DNA from: an uncultured Clostridia bacterium
Lineage (GTDB): Bacteria; Bacillota; Clostridia; Lachnospirales; Lachnospiraceae
Direction of reading: 5' to 3'
NCBI GenBank assembly: GCA_947304065.1
Contig: CAMZAI010000148.1
Span: forward strand, 1-6,712
Length of the DNA: 6,712 bases
The notes under the pieces are model-generated. The model saw only the letters and a list, made by a program, of their open reading frames with translations. It did not search any database and had not been told where the DNA came from. The position numbers were made by a program, and so were the translations under genes. Shown here one piece after another: positions 1 through 6,080 of the stretch. The number at the start of each line of letters is the position of its first letter. The first letter of the stretch is position 1.

Positions 1-1990
1 CTCCGCGGAGTCTGATGTCGCGGCTCGACGAACCTACGCTGATTGTATAGGCGCCGGGCTCAACGCACCACTTGTGCGCGCCTACGCAGTAATACGAGAA
101 TGCTCTCTCATCGAGTTCGATCGTGATCTCTTTTTCCTCTCCGGGTGCAAGGAATACCTTCTCAAAGCCTTTAAGCTCGCGCAGAGGCCTGAATACCTTG
201 CTGCCCGTCTTTCCGACATAAACCTGCGCTACTTCGGCCCCCGCAACCTTACCGGTATTCTTTACCTTAAACGAAACGGTTGCGCACTTGTCGCCGGTCT
301 TCAGCTCAAGTCCGCTGTAGCCGAAGGTGGTGTAGGAGAGGCCGTGTCCGAACGGGAAGAGCACGTTCATGTCCACACGGTCATAATATCTGTAGCCGAC
401 GAACAGGCCTTCGCGGTATTCGACCGTAAGTCTGTTGCCGGGGAAATTGTCATAGCAGGGTGTGTCCTTGATCGAGATCGGGAAGGTCTCGGCCAGCTTG
501 CCCGAAGGGTTCGTAACTCCGAAGAGGATATCGATCACTGCCTCTCCCGAAGCCTCGCCCGCAAGATACGCTTCAAGTACGGCGTTGACATTGCCGATCC
601 AGGGCATCGATACGGGTGAACCGTTATGGAGTACAACAACGGTGTTGGGCTGAACCTTCGCAACCTCACGGATCAGGCGGTTCTGACACTGGGGCAGTCT
701 CATATGCTCGCGGTCGTAGCCCTCGCTCTCGAAGCTGTCCGGAAGTCCGGCAAAGATAACCGCAACATCTGCCGCAGCTGCCTTGCTCACAGCCTCGTCG
801 ATCAGATTGTCCTCAACGATGTCCTTTGTGGACGAGAAGCCCTTTGTATACTCAACGAGCGTATGTCTCGTCGACGCAGAAAGAGCGCTGATAACGCGCG
901 TGGGATTGATATGCGAGCTTCCGCCGCCCTGATATCTGGGCTTCTTCGCGAATTCACCGATAAAGAGGATCTTCTGGTCCTTGTTAAGAGGCAGCGCGCC
1001 GTCGTTCTTTAAGAGCACCATGCCCTCTCTCGCGACCTTTCTGGCCTCCTTGTGATCGGCCACATAATCGAACGCGGGTCTGTTCTTCGGTGCGGGAGCA
1101 TTGCCGTTCTTCGCATCCATGAAGCCGGTGTATCTGTTAACCTTATTTAAGATATGCTCGACTGCCTTGTCGAGGTATTCCTCTTTTAAGCGGCCCGATT
1201 CAACCGCGTCGATGATCTGCTCTTCGCTGATGCCGTTGCTGGTAGGCATCTCAAGATCAAGTCCGGACTCTACGCCCAGAGGCCTGTCGTTAACCGCGCC
1301 CCAGTCGGACATAACGAAACCGTCAAAGCCCCACTCGTCGCGGAGGACCTTGTTCAAAAGCCAGGGATTCTCGGAGCTGTATACGCCGTTGATCCTGTTG
1401 TATGAGCACATGAGCGTATCGGGATGAGCGGTCTTTACCGCCTCCTCGAATGCGGCGAGGTATATCTCGCGCAGGGTTCTTTCATCAACTACCGCAGATA
1501 CCGTCATGCGGCGCTTTTCCTGGTTGTTCGCCGCGAAATGCTTGAGCGAAACGCCCACGCCCTTGGACTGCACGCCCTTGATGTAAGCGGATGAGATCTG
1601 GCCCGCAACATAAGGATCCTCGGAAAGATATTCGAAGTTACGGCCGCACAGAGGCGAACGCTTGATATTGATAGCGGGTCCGAGAAGGATATCTACTTCC
1701 TCGGCAAGACACTCGTTGCCGAGCAGCTCTCCGACATGCTCCGCAAGATTCCTGTTAAATGTGCTCGCAAGGCATACGCCCGCAGGGAAACATACCGCCT
1801 GTCTGCTCTGCGACAGATCCGCAACGTCGCCCGACGCAGCAACCTTCCTCAGTCCGTGAGGGCCGTCGCTTACCGTGATCTCGGGGATCCCGAGCCTGTC
1901 AATTGCCGCGGTATGCCATGCATCCGCTCCGCCCGCCAGTTTTGCCTTTTCCTGCAGCGTCAGCTGCGACACCAGTTCTTTGATAGTCAT
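1..1990 (-). CDS. Glycoside hydrolase family 3 beta-glucosidase, C-terminus cut by window edge
   Basis: This enzyme probably hydrolyses terminal non-reducing beta-D-glucosyl (or related) residues from oligosaccharides in the cytoplasm; no signal peptide is seen. My minus-strand translation is open for 663 codons to the window edge. The start ATG (1990-1988) follows AAGGAG (2005-2000) by 9 nt. The N-terminal TIM-barrel domain carries SDGPHGLR (41-48), GRNFEYLSEDP (from 116), KHFAANNQ (from 150) and VMSDWG, whose D229 is the expected nucleophile. The alpha/beta sandwich domain has the IGEFAKKPRYQGGGSS stretch (from 344) and FESEGYDRE, with E423 the likely acid/base. FGHGLSYTTF (547-556) leads into a fibronectin-III-like domain ending in PGAYTISVGSSSRDIRLRG, typical of the last part of these proteins, so little is probably missing. 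It is the last visible gene of the leftward operon, 40 nt after the aminotransferase-phosphatase fusion. The exact sugar and linkage (glucosidase versus xylosidase) cannot be read from sequence. Confidence 0.95.
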   Translation of the reverse strand, partial: MTIKELVSQLTLQEKAKLAGGADAWHTAAIDRLGIPEITVSDGPHGLRKVAASGDVADLSQSRQAVCFPAGVCLASTFNRNLAEHVGELLGNECLAEEVDILLGPAINIKRSPLCGRNFEYLSEDPYVAGQISSAYIKGVQSKGVGVSLKHFAANNQEKRRMTVSAVVDERTLREIYLAAFEEAVKTAHPDTLMCSYNRINGVYSSENPWLLNKVLRDEWGFDGFVMSDWGAVNDRPLGVESGLDLEMPTSNGISEEQIIDAVESGRLKEEYLDKAVEHILNKVNRYTGFMDAKNGNAPAPKNRPAFDYVADHKEARKVAREGMVLLKNDGALPLNKDQKILFIGEFAKKPRYQGGGSSHINPTRVISALSASTRHTLVEYTKGFSSTKDIVEDNLIDEAVSKAAAADVAVIFAGLPDSFESEGYDREHMRLPQCQNRLIREVAKVQPNTVVVLHNGSPVSMPWIGNVNAVLEAYLAGEASGEAVIDILFGVTNPSGKLAETFPISIKDTPCYDNFPGNRLTVEYREGLFVGYRYYDRVDMNVLFPFGHGLSYTTFGYSGLELKTGDKCATVSFKVKNTGKVAGAEVAQVYVGKTGSKVFRPLRELKGFEKVFLAPGEEKEITIELDERAFSYYCVGAHKWCVEPGAYTISVGSSSRDIRLRG

Positions 1991-2030
1991 AAATGCCTTC
2001 TCCTTCGCTTTTATTCTATATTGCTGTTCC

Positions 2031-3893
2031 TTACTTCATCAGATATTCGCCGAGTTCCTTCACGGTATCGACAACCGCTGCCGCTCCGGCGCTTTCGAGT
2101 TCTTCGCGCGTTCCGTATCCGTAGGTGACTCCGACCGTTTCAATGCCGTGCTTCGCGGCGCCTTCTGCATCGTAGCAGCGGTCTCCGATCATCATGATAT
2201 TCTTCGGATCGGTGATCCCGTGCTTATTCATCAGATACTCGATGACCTGCGATTTGGTCTTGCGCCCGACACTCTCGTCATTCCCGATCACGTCGGTAAA
2301 ATACGGCGCGAGTCCGAAATGCTCTATGATCCTGACCGCCTGCGTGTGGCGCTTCGAGGTCGCTACGATGAGCTTATAGCCGTAGTCGCGAAGCCTCCTG
2401 CACAGATCGTTTATACCGGGATAGGGCACGTTCTCGCACCATCCCTGCTTGTCATAGTATACCCTGAATATCCTTACCGCTTCGTCGACCTTATCGGGAG
2501 CGACTCCGAATCTCGGAAAACTCTCCGAAAGGGGCGGCCCTACGAAGCTGTAGAGCTTCTCCATGGGCGGTATGTCCATGCCCATCTGCTCAAATGCGTA
2601 TTTTGCGGCGTTCGTGATGCCCTCGCCCGATTCCGTGAGCGTCCCGTCAAGATCAAAGAACAGGTACGGACACTTAAGCTTTAACTCCTCAGTTATCGCG
2701 GCGAGGCCTGCTTTAAGCCTCTCCATTCCGTCCTTTACGACGCTTCTCGGGCAAGCAAGATTGATCCGCAGGAATCCGTCTCCGGCCGTTCCGTACTCGG
2801 AGCCTTCGCATACGAAGAGTCCGGTGATGCGTCTGAGCTCATGCGCGATAAACTCGCTCACCGTCTCTTTCTCACAGCCGTATCTGCTCTTTACCGCAGC
2901 TTCCGTGACGCCGAGGCCTCTTACATCCACCCAGAGCAGATATGTGGCTTCGGCTTCGACAGGGATCGCGCCGGGTATCTCACTTTTTATATATTCGCAG
3001 GCAAAGCGCCTGTTCTCCGCCAGATATTCGCGCAAGGCATCCATCCAGGGAGCGCCCTTCGTAAACGCCGCCACAGCCGCGGTCACCGCAAATGCGTTCG
3101 GCTCGGCGACTTCATCCGTGTTCAGCGCGCGGCGTATGCGGTTCCTTAAGAACTCGTTCGGTATGCTCACCGCCGCCGTATTAAGTCCGGCTATATTAAA
3201 TGACTTCGTGGGAGCTATGCAGGTGATCGAGCACTGCCTGCAGGTCTCGTTTACCGAGGCAAAGGGTATGTATTCTTTTCCGGGGATCGTGTGATCGCAG
3301 TGGATCTCGTCCGAGATCACCGTAACTCCGTGCTTTGCACAGAGCTCGCCGACACGCGCCAGTTCCTCTTTGGTCCAGATCCTGCCTGCGGGATTCTGCG
3401 GATTGCACAGGATCATCAGCGTGGTCTGCGGATCGGCCAGTTTCGCCTCGAGGTCCTCGAAATCCATATCGTAACGTCCGTCGTGATAGAGAAGCGCGTT
3501 CTCGAGCACATGGCAGCCGTTGTTTATGATGCTGTTAAAGAAAATGTTATAGACCGGCGTCTGGATCACGACGTTCTCGTGCGGCGTCGTAAGCTTCCTC
3601 ACCGTGCTGGAAATGGCGGGTATAACGCCCGTGCAGAAGATCAGCCATTCCTTTTGAAGCTCGAAGCCGTGCCTCGTCTTCCACCATAAGATATAGCTGT
3701 CATACCAGGCGTCGGGAACATCGGAATATCCGAATATCCCGTGCTCAAATCTCGCTGCGAGAGCCTCCATGATCTCGGGTGCGGTCTTAAAATCCATATC
3801 CGCGACCCACATCGGGAGTTCGTTCTCTTTTACGTCCCATTTGAGCGAATCCGTTCCGCGCCTGGAAATGATCTCGTCAAAATCGTAAACCAT
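2031..3893 (-). CDS. Fusion protein: MalY/PatB-type PLP-dependent C-S lyase plus HAD-superfamily phosphatase
   Basis: This is a 620-residue protein with two complete enzyme domains. Residues 1-400 are a class I/II fold aminotransferase of the MalY/PatB cystathionine beta-lyase family. They contain RRGTDSLKWD near the start, NPQNPAG (164-170), SDEIHCD with D195 for the PLP ring nitrogen, APTKSFNIAGL with K230 as Schiff-base lysine, and FLRINLACP with R376 for the substrate carboxylate. The family cleaves C-S bonds of cystathionine or cysteine conjugates, giving pyruvate, ammonia and a thiol. Residues 408-620 are a HAD hydrolase of the phosphoglycolate phosphatase/5'-nucleotidase-like group. 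They show DLDGT (D414, D416), a helical cap containing FVGPP, ATSK (T512), K545/K547 and GDRCYD (D571, D575). The joint is only about seven residues. The ATG follows GGGGGA by 8 nt. It sits 43 nt after the DUF3737 gene. All catalytic residues of both domains are present, so both halves may be active; the phosphatase substrate is unknown. Confidence 0.94.
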   Translation of the reverse strand: MVYDFDEIISRRGTDSLKWDVKENELPMWVADMDFKTAPEIMEALAARFEHGIFGYSDVPDAWYDSYILWWKTRHGFELQKEWLIFCTGVIPAISSTVRKLTTPHENVVIQTPVYNIFFNSIINNGCHVLENALLYHDGRYDMDFEDLEAKLADPQTTLMILCNPQNPAGRIWTKEELARVGELCAKHGVTVISDEIHCDHTIPGKEYIPFASVNETCRQCSITCIAPTKSFNIAGLNTAAVSIPNEFLRNRIRRALNTDEVAEPNAFAVTAAVAAFTKGAPWMDALREYLAENRRFACEYIKSEIPGAIPVEAEATYLLWVDVRGLGVTEAAVKSRYGCEKETVSEFIAHELRRITGLFVCEGSEYGTAGDGFLRINLACPRSVVKDGMERLKAGLAAITEELKLKCPYLFFDLDGTLTESGEGITNAAKYAFEQMGMDIPPMEKLYSFVGPPLSESFPRFGVAPDKVDEAVRIFRVYYDKQGWCENVPYPGINDLCRRLRDYGYKLIVATSKRHTQAVRIIEHFGLAPYFTDVIGNDESVGRKTKSQVIEYLMNKHGITDPKNIMMIGDRCYDAEGAAKHGIETVGVTYGYGTREELESAGAAAVVDTVKELGEYLMK

Positions 3894-3936
3894 TTTGCTG
3901 TTCCCCCATACCCTTTATACTCGCGAGCCTGTGCTC

Positions 3937-4812
3937 TTACTGTCTCCAGCTGACTATCTCTGAAGTCTTCGCGATATCACTGCAGACGATCTTTGTCTTT
4001 GAAGGATCTATCTGGTCCTTTTCCATGATCAGCTCGCCGATACGCTCGGCGCGGATCGTGCCCGACTTGGGATTGAATACGCTCTCGATGCCCGAGCAGA
4101 TCTCGGCGTCAACATCTGAATACTCAAACGCGAGCGTGGTGTCGAGCAGTCTGCAGTTGATCATCTTAAGATTGTCTATATAGCACATACCCTGCAGGGA
4201 CTCTATCGTGCAGTTGACCAGCGTAAGGTTTTTTGAATTCCAGCCGAGATACTCGCCGGAAATGAACGAATCGTACACCGTAACGTTCTCGCTGTTCCAG
4301 AAAGAATCCTTCGAGAGCAGTCTGGAGTTCCTGACGGTGACATTGTAAACGCCGTCGAACGAATAGTTGCCGTCCAGCTCCAGACCGTCGATCTCCATAT
4401 CGTGTGAGTTCATCGCAAAGTAATCGCCCTTTGCGCGAACGTTTTTCATCTTAACGTGATCGCAGCTCCAGAAAGTCTCGGCCGCATGCGTAAATGTAAC
4501 GTTATCGAGCTCGACGCCGCTGCAGCGTCTGAAATTCTTCGGTGCCTGGAGCATCGAATCCTTAACTTTGATATCGTTCGTATACCATACGCCGGCTCTG
4601 GCCATCTCGAACCAGCTCGAATCCTCTACAGTGACATTATTACAGTACCAGAGCGGATATTTCCACCTGAACATACAGGTCTTAAGCTCTAAGTCACCGC
4701 TCTCCTTTAAGGGCGACTCTCCGTCCGCAAAAGTACAGCCGTCGAACTTTGCGCCGTGTGTCGCAAAACAGGCACGCTCGCCGGTAAACTTCTCGTTTTT
4801 GAATTCTGTCAT
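3937..4812 (-). CDS. DUF3737 family protein, right-handed beta-helix
   Basis: I recognise this 291-residue protein as a DUF3737 member; no biochemical function is established to my knowledge. Conserved stretches include FTGERA, CTFADGESPLKES, KYPLWYC, FEMARAGVWYT, APKNFRRC, KGDYFAMNS, ISGEYLGWNSKN and LQGMCYIDN. The chain is built of about ten rungs of 19-21 residues, each with a short alternating beta strand (starting near residues 41, 60, 81, 100, 120, 139, 158, 177, 196 and 215), usually followed by Asn/Asp plus Ser/Cys. This is the pattern of pectin-lyase-like parallel beta-helices, many of which bind or cleave polysaccharides. It has 11 cysteines and no signal peptide or membrane segment, so it is probably cytoplasmic. 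The ATG at 4812-4810 follows AGGTGA by 3 nt, a pairing at the far end of the anti-Shine-Dalgarno sequence. It is the first full gene of the leftward operon. Function in the operon is unknown; a carbohydrate-related role is only inference from the fold and the GH3 gene. Confidence 0.93.
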   Translation of the reverse strand: MTEFKNEKFTGERACFATHGAKFDGCTFADGESPLKESGDLELKTCMFRWKYPLWYCNNVTVEDSSWFEMARAGVWYTNDIKVKDSMLQAPKNFRRCSGVELDNVTFTHAAETFWSCDHVKMKNVRAKGDYFAMNSHDMEIDGLELDGNYSFDGVYNVTVRNSRLLSKDSFWNSENVTVYDSFISGEYLGWNSKNLTLVNCTIESLQGMCYIDNLKMINCRLLDTTLAFEYSDVDAEICSGIESVFNPKSGTIRAERIGELIMEKDQIDPSKTKIVCSDIAKTSEIVSWRQ

Positions 4813-4850
4813 CTTTCACCTTGGCTGCAATTCATGCTGCAGCTCATCAT
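4809..4850 (-). CDS. Possible leader peptide (upstream ORF) of 13 codons
   Basis: A short ORF in the leftward leader reads MMSCSMNCSQGER and stops at TGA (4811-4809), which overlaps the DUF3737 start codon as ATGA. Three Met and two Cys in 13 residues are notable because the operon encodes a MalY/PatB-type enzyme of sulfur amino acid metabolism. Against it, the only purine-rich stretch (GGAAAGG) lies directly against the first ATG, too close for a good ribosome binding site, and 13 codons is easily chance. If real, it would couple its translation to that of the DUF3737 gene. Confidence 0.25.
   Translation of the reverse strand: MMSCSMNCSQGER
4824..4843 (-). other. Short hairpin in leftward leader RNA
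   Basis: GCTGCA and TGCAGC form a perfect 6-bp stem around an 8-nt loop in the transcribed leader, ending 2 nt before the AGGTGA ribosome binding site of the DUF3737 gene. No U-run follows, so it is not an intrinsic terminator. It could modulate translation start, or be chance. Confidence 0.35.
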
Positions 4851-4878
4851 CCTTTCCGCGTATAAAACTACAAATAAC

Positions 4879-4907
4879 ATTATAACTCAAATCATGTTAA
4901 CATTCAA
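4879..4907 (-). promoter_or_regulatory. Sigma-A-type promoter for DUF3737 / MalY-HAD / GH3 operon
   Basis: On the minus strand, TTGAAT (4907-4902) and a perfect TATAAT (4884-4879) are separated by 17 nt. The -35 matches consensus at four of six positions. The predicted transcript start is near 4872, which gives a leader of about 60 nt before the DUF3737 ATG. The setting is AT-rich and intergenic, as expected. Confidence 0.75.
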
Positions 4908-4924
4908 ATCACTTTCACTCAAAT
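4885..4924 (-). promoter_or_regulatory. Candidate operator: palindrome plus three ATTTGA repeats over the leftward promoter
   Basis: A perfect 10-bp palindrome ATGTTAACAT (4894-4903) lies in the promoter spacer and touches the -35 box. On the minus strand, three similar units (ATTTGAGT at 4924-4917, ATTTGAAT at 4909-4902, ATTTGAGT at 4892-4885) are 15 and 17 bp apart. The first is upstream of the -35, the second contains it, and the third abuts the -10. The placement suits a repressor or activator, but no regulator is identified and AT-rich DNA gives such repeats by chance. Confidence 0.35.
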
Positions 4925-4997
4925 AAAATATCTGTGAATAACTCTTAACTTATCATAAAATCCGCTAAAAACAGGCGCTTTCGGGCAGGGTGCGCGA

Positions 4998-5026
4998 TTG
5001 ACACCACATTCCTTAGATGATATGAT
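4998..5026 (+). promoter_or_regulatory. Strong sigma-A-type promoter with extended -10 for the receiver-HPt gene
   Basis: A perfect TTGACA (4998-5003), a 17-nt spacer and TATGAT (5021-5026) form a near-consensus promoter, with TG at 5018-5019 giving an extended -10 (TGATATGAT). Transcription should begin near 5033, about 30 nt before the GTG start codon. It probably also drives the downstream ABC ATPase gene. Confidence 0.85.
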
Positions 5027-5051
5027 AATTGGCGAATTACAGCACTTAAGC

Positions 5052-5055
5052 GAGG
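5052..5055 (+). promoter_or_regulatory. Ribosome binding site supporting the GTG start at 5063
   Basis: GAGG lies 7 nt before GTG (5063-5065). No in-frame ATG, GTG or TTG lies between the predicted transcript start and this GTG. The receiver fold begins immediately after it (KKHFLVVDD), so GTG is the likely start. Confidence 0.65.
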
Positions 5056-5062
5056 CGCAAAA

Positions 5063-6019
5063 GTGAGATCCAAAAAACATTTTCTGGTGGTGGACGACAG
5101 TGAGCTGAGTCTCCGTGTCACGGAGATGCTTCTTAACAGTCTGGGAATAACGGGAGACTATGTCTCCGGCGCAGATGCTGCTTTCACCGCTCTGTCCAGA
5201 CGGGATTACGACCTGGTCCTGATCGATTACCTCATGCCCGGCATGAACGGTATCGAGACGGTAGAGGTCATCCGTCGCATGGCGGGCGGACAGCGGAGGG
5301 GTTACTATGCCAGTTTGCCGATCATCATCCTGACCGCCGAGGAAAATGAGGAGCTTGTCGCGGAAATGATCGCGAGCGGCGCGAACGGCGTCCTGACCAA
5401 GCCCCTTCAGGCCGAAGACCTGAAGAAAGTCATGTCCGAATGGACTCCGAGAGTCCACGGTATCTCTGACGAAAGCCTTGAAGCGGCGCTTGCCGAGGAT
5501 CCCGAAGGCTTTGCCGAACTGGTAAAGATCTTCTGCGAAGACATTCCAGCAAAGAGAGCCCGCATCGACGCGGCCCTGAACGCGGCCGATTATGAGGAAT
5601 ACACGGTCGAGGTTCACCGCATTAAGGGCGAATGCAAGATCATCAACGCCACTGAGCTCGCCGAAGCCGCAAAAGTACTTGAATTCACCGGAAAAGCCAT
5701 TACCGGCGCCGTTCCGAACGGCAGGAGCGACGAGGACAATAAAATGACGGTCCTCTGCGATACTCCGAAGCTGCTTTACGCTCTCGAGCAGATGAGGCCC
5801 GAGCTGCTTGACGTGGCGGAAGAGATCACGCCCAAAGAAGAGGAAACGGCTGCGGTCGAAGAACAGGGCGAGACTCCTTCCGCGGTTTCAAAGACCGACC
5901 TTGAGAAGCTGATGCGCTATGCCGATCACGCTCTCGAATCTTTGCATGACGGCGACATACAGCTCACCTCAGAATGGCTTGAAGAGATCAAGGAACTTAC
6001 GGTCCGCCTTCTGCGCTGA
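5063..6019 (+). CDS. Orphan response regulator: receiver domain plus HPt phosphotransfer domain
   Basis: This 318-residue signalling protein has no DNA-binding or enzymatic output domain. Residues 4-125 are a CheY-like receiver with the acidic pair D11-D12, phosphoacceptor D55 in LIDYLMPGMNG, T91 in ILTAEE and K113 in TKPL. Residues from about 134 to 250 form an all-helical HPt-type domain with the motif VHRIKGEC, where H185 is the expected phosphorylated histidine. A Glu-rich linker (253-270) leads to a helical tail (277-318) that I cannot assign. The architecture suggests phosphate transfer between D55 and H185 or to an outside partner, in the cytoplasm. No histidine kinase is in the window. 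The start is GTG, preceded by GAGG and a strong promoter. The gene is divergent from the DUF3737 operon and 61 nt before the SufC-like gene; a functional link to that gene is not evident. Domain calls are firm; the pathway controlled is unknown. Confidence 0.92.
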   Translation: MRSKKHFLVVDDSELSLRVTEMLLNSLGITGDYVSGADAAFTALSRRDYDLVLIDYLMPGMNGIETVEVIRRMAGGQRRGYYASLPIIILTAEENEELVAEMIASGANGVLTKPLQAEDLKKVMSEWTPRVHGISDESLEAALAEDPEGFAELVKIFCEDIPAKRARIDAALNAADYEEYTVEVHRIKGECKIINATELAEAAKVLEFTGKAITGAVPNGRSDEDNKMTVLCDTPKLLYALEQMRPELLDVAEEITPKEEETAAVEEQGETPSAVSKTDLEKLMRYADHALESLHDGDIQLTSEWLEEIKELTVRLLR

Positions 6020-6063
6020 CGGCTTTTTGCCGTACCGATCACATAAACAGCGGAATTATCCGC
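6019..6063 (+). other. Two small inverted repeats between the receiver-HPt and ABC genes
   Basis: ACGGC-TTTTT-GCCGT (6019-6033) begins inside the TGA stop codon, and GCGGA-ATTA-TCCGC (6050-6063) ends 7 nt before the GGAG of the next gene. Each has a 5-bp stem. Neither is followed by a T-run, so an intrinsic terminator is unlikely and the two genes are probably co-transcribed. They may act as RNA processing or stability elements, or mean nothing. Confidence 0.35.
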
Positions 6064-6080
6064 ACAGAACGGAGATACAC

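Noticed and set aside
74..1012. Plus-strand open frames opposite the GH3 C-terminal half
   Set aside because: The opposite strand encodes continuous GH3 motifs through this whole stretch, so these frames are shadows.
1875..2684. 269-codon open frame on the plus strand across the GH3 start and the HAD domain
   Set aside because: It is antisense to two well-supported genes, spans their intergenic gap and has no family resemblance. It is a shadow frame produced by codon bias.
2021..3904. Identical 10-mer TTGCTGTTCC (plus strand) before both the GH3 gene (2021-2030) and the aminotransferase fusion gene (3895-3904)
   Set aside because: Its position ahead of two genes of one operon is suggestive, but a window of this size is expected to hold a number of 10-base repeats by chance, and the flanks do not match.
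4933..4941. DnaA-box-like nonamer TTATTCACA on the minus strand
   Set aside because: It fits the TTWTNCACA consensus, but it stands alone, with no cluster of boxes and no dnaA/dnaN genes near. One match in AT-rich DNA is easily chance.
4939..4950. Direct repeat TAACT-CT-TAACT in the divergent region
   Set aside because: It is short, in AT-rich sequence, and not aligned with either promoter box. No basis to call it a site.
4919..5617. 232-codon open frame on the minus strand opposite the receiver-HPt gene
   Set aside because: It is antisense to a clearly conserved receiver domain, shows no recognisable motifs, and covers the rightward promoter. It is a shadow frame.
6019..6033. ACGGC-TTTTT-GCCGT as an intrinsic terminator of the receiver-HPt gene
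   Set aside because: The T-run is in the loop and not after the stem, and the stem is only 5 bp. It does not meet the terminator pattern.
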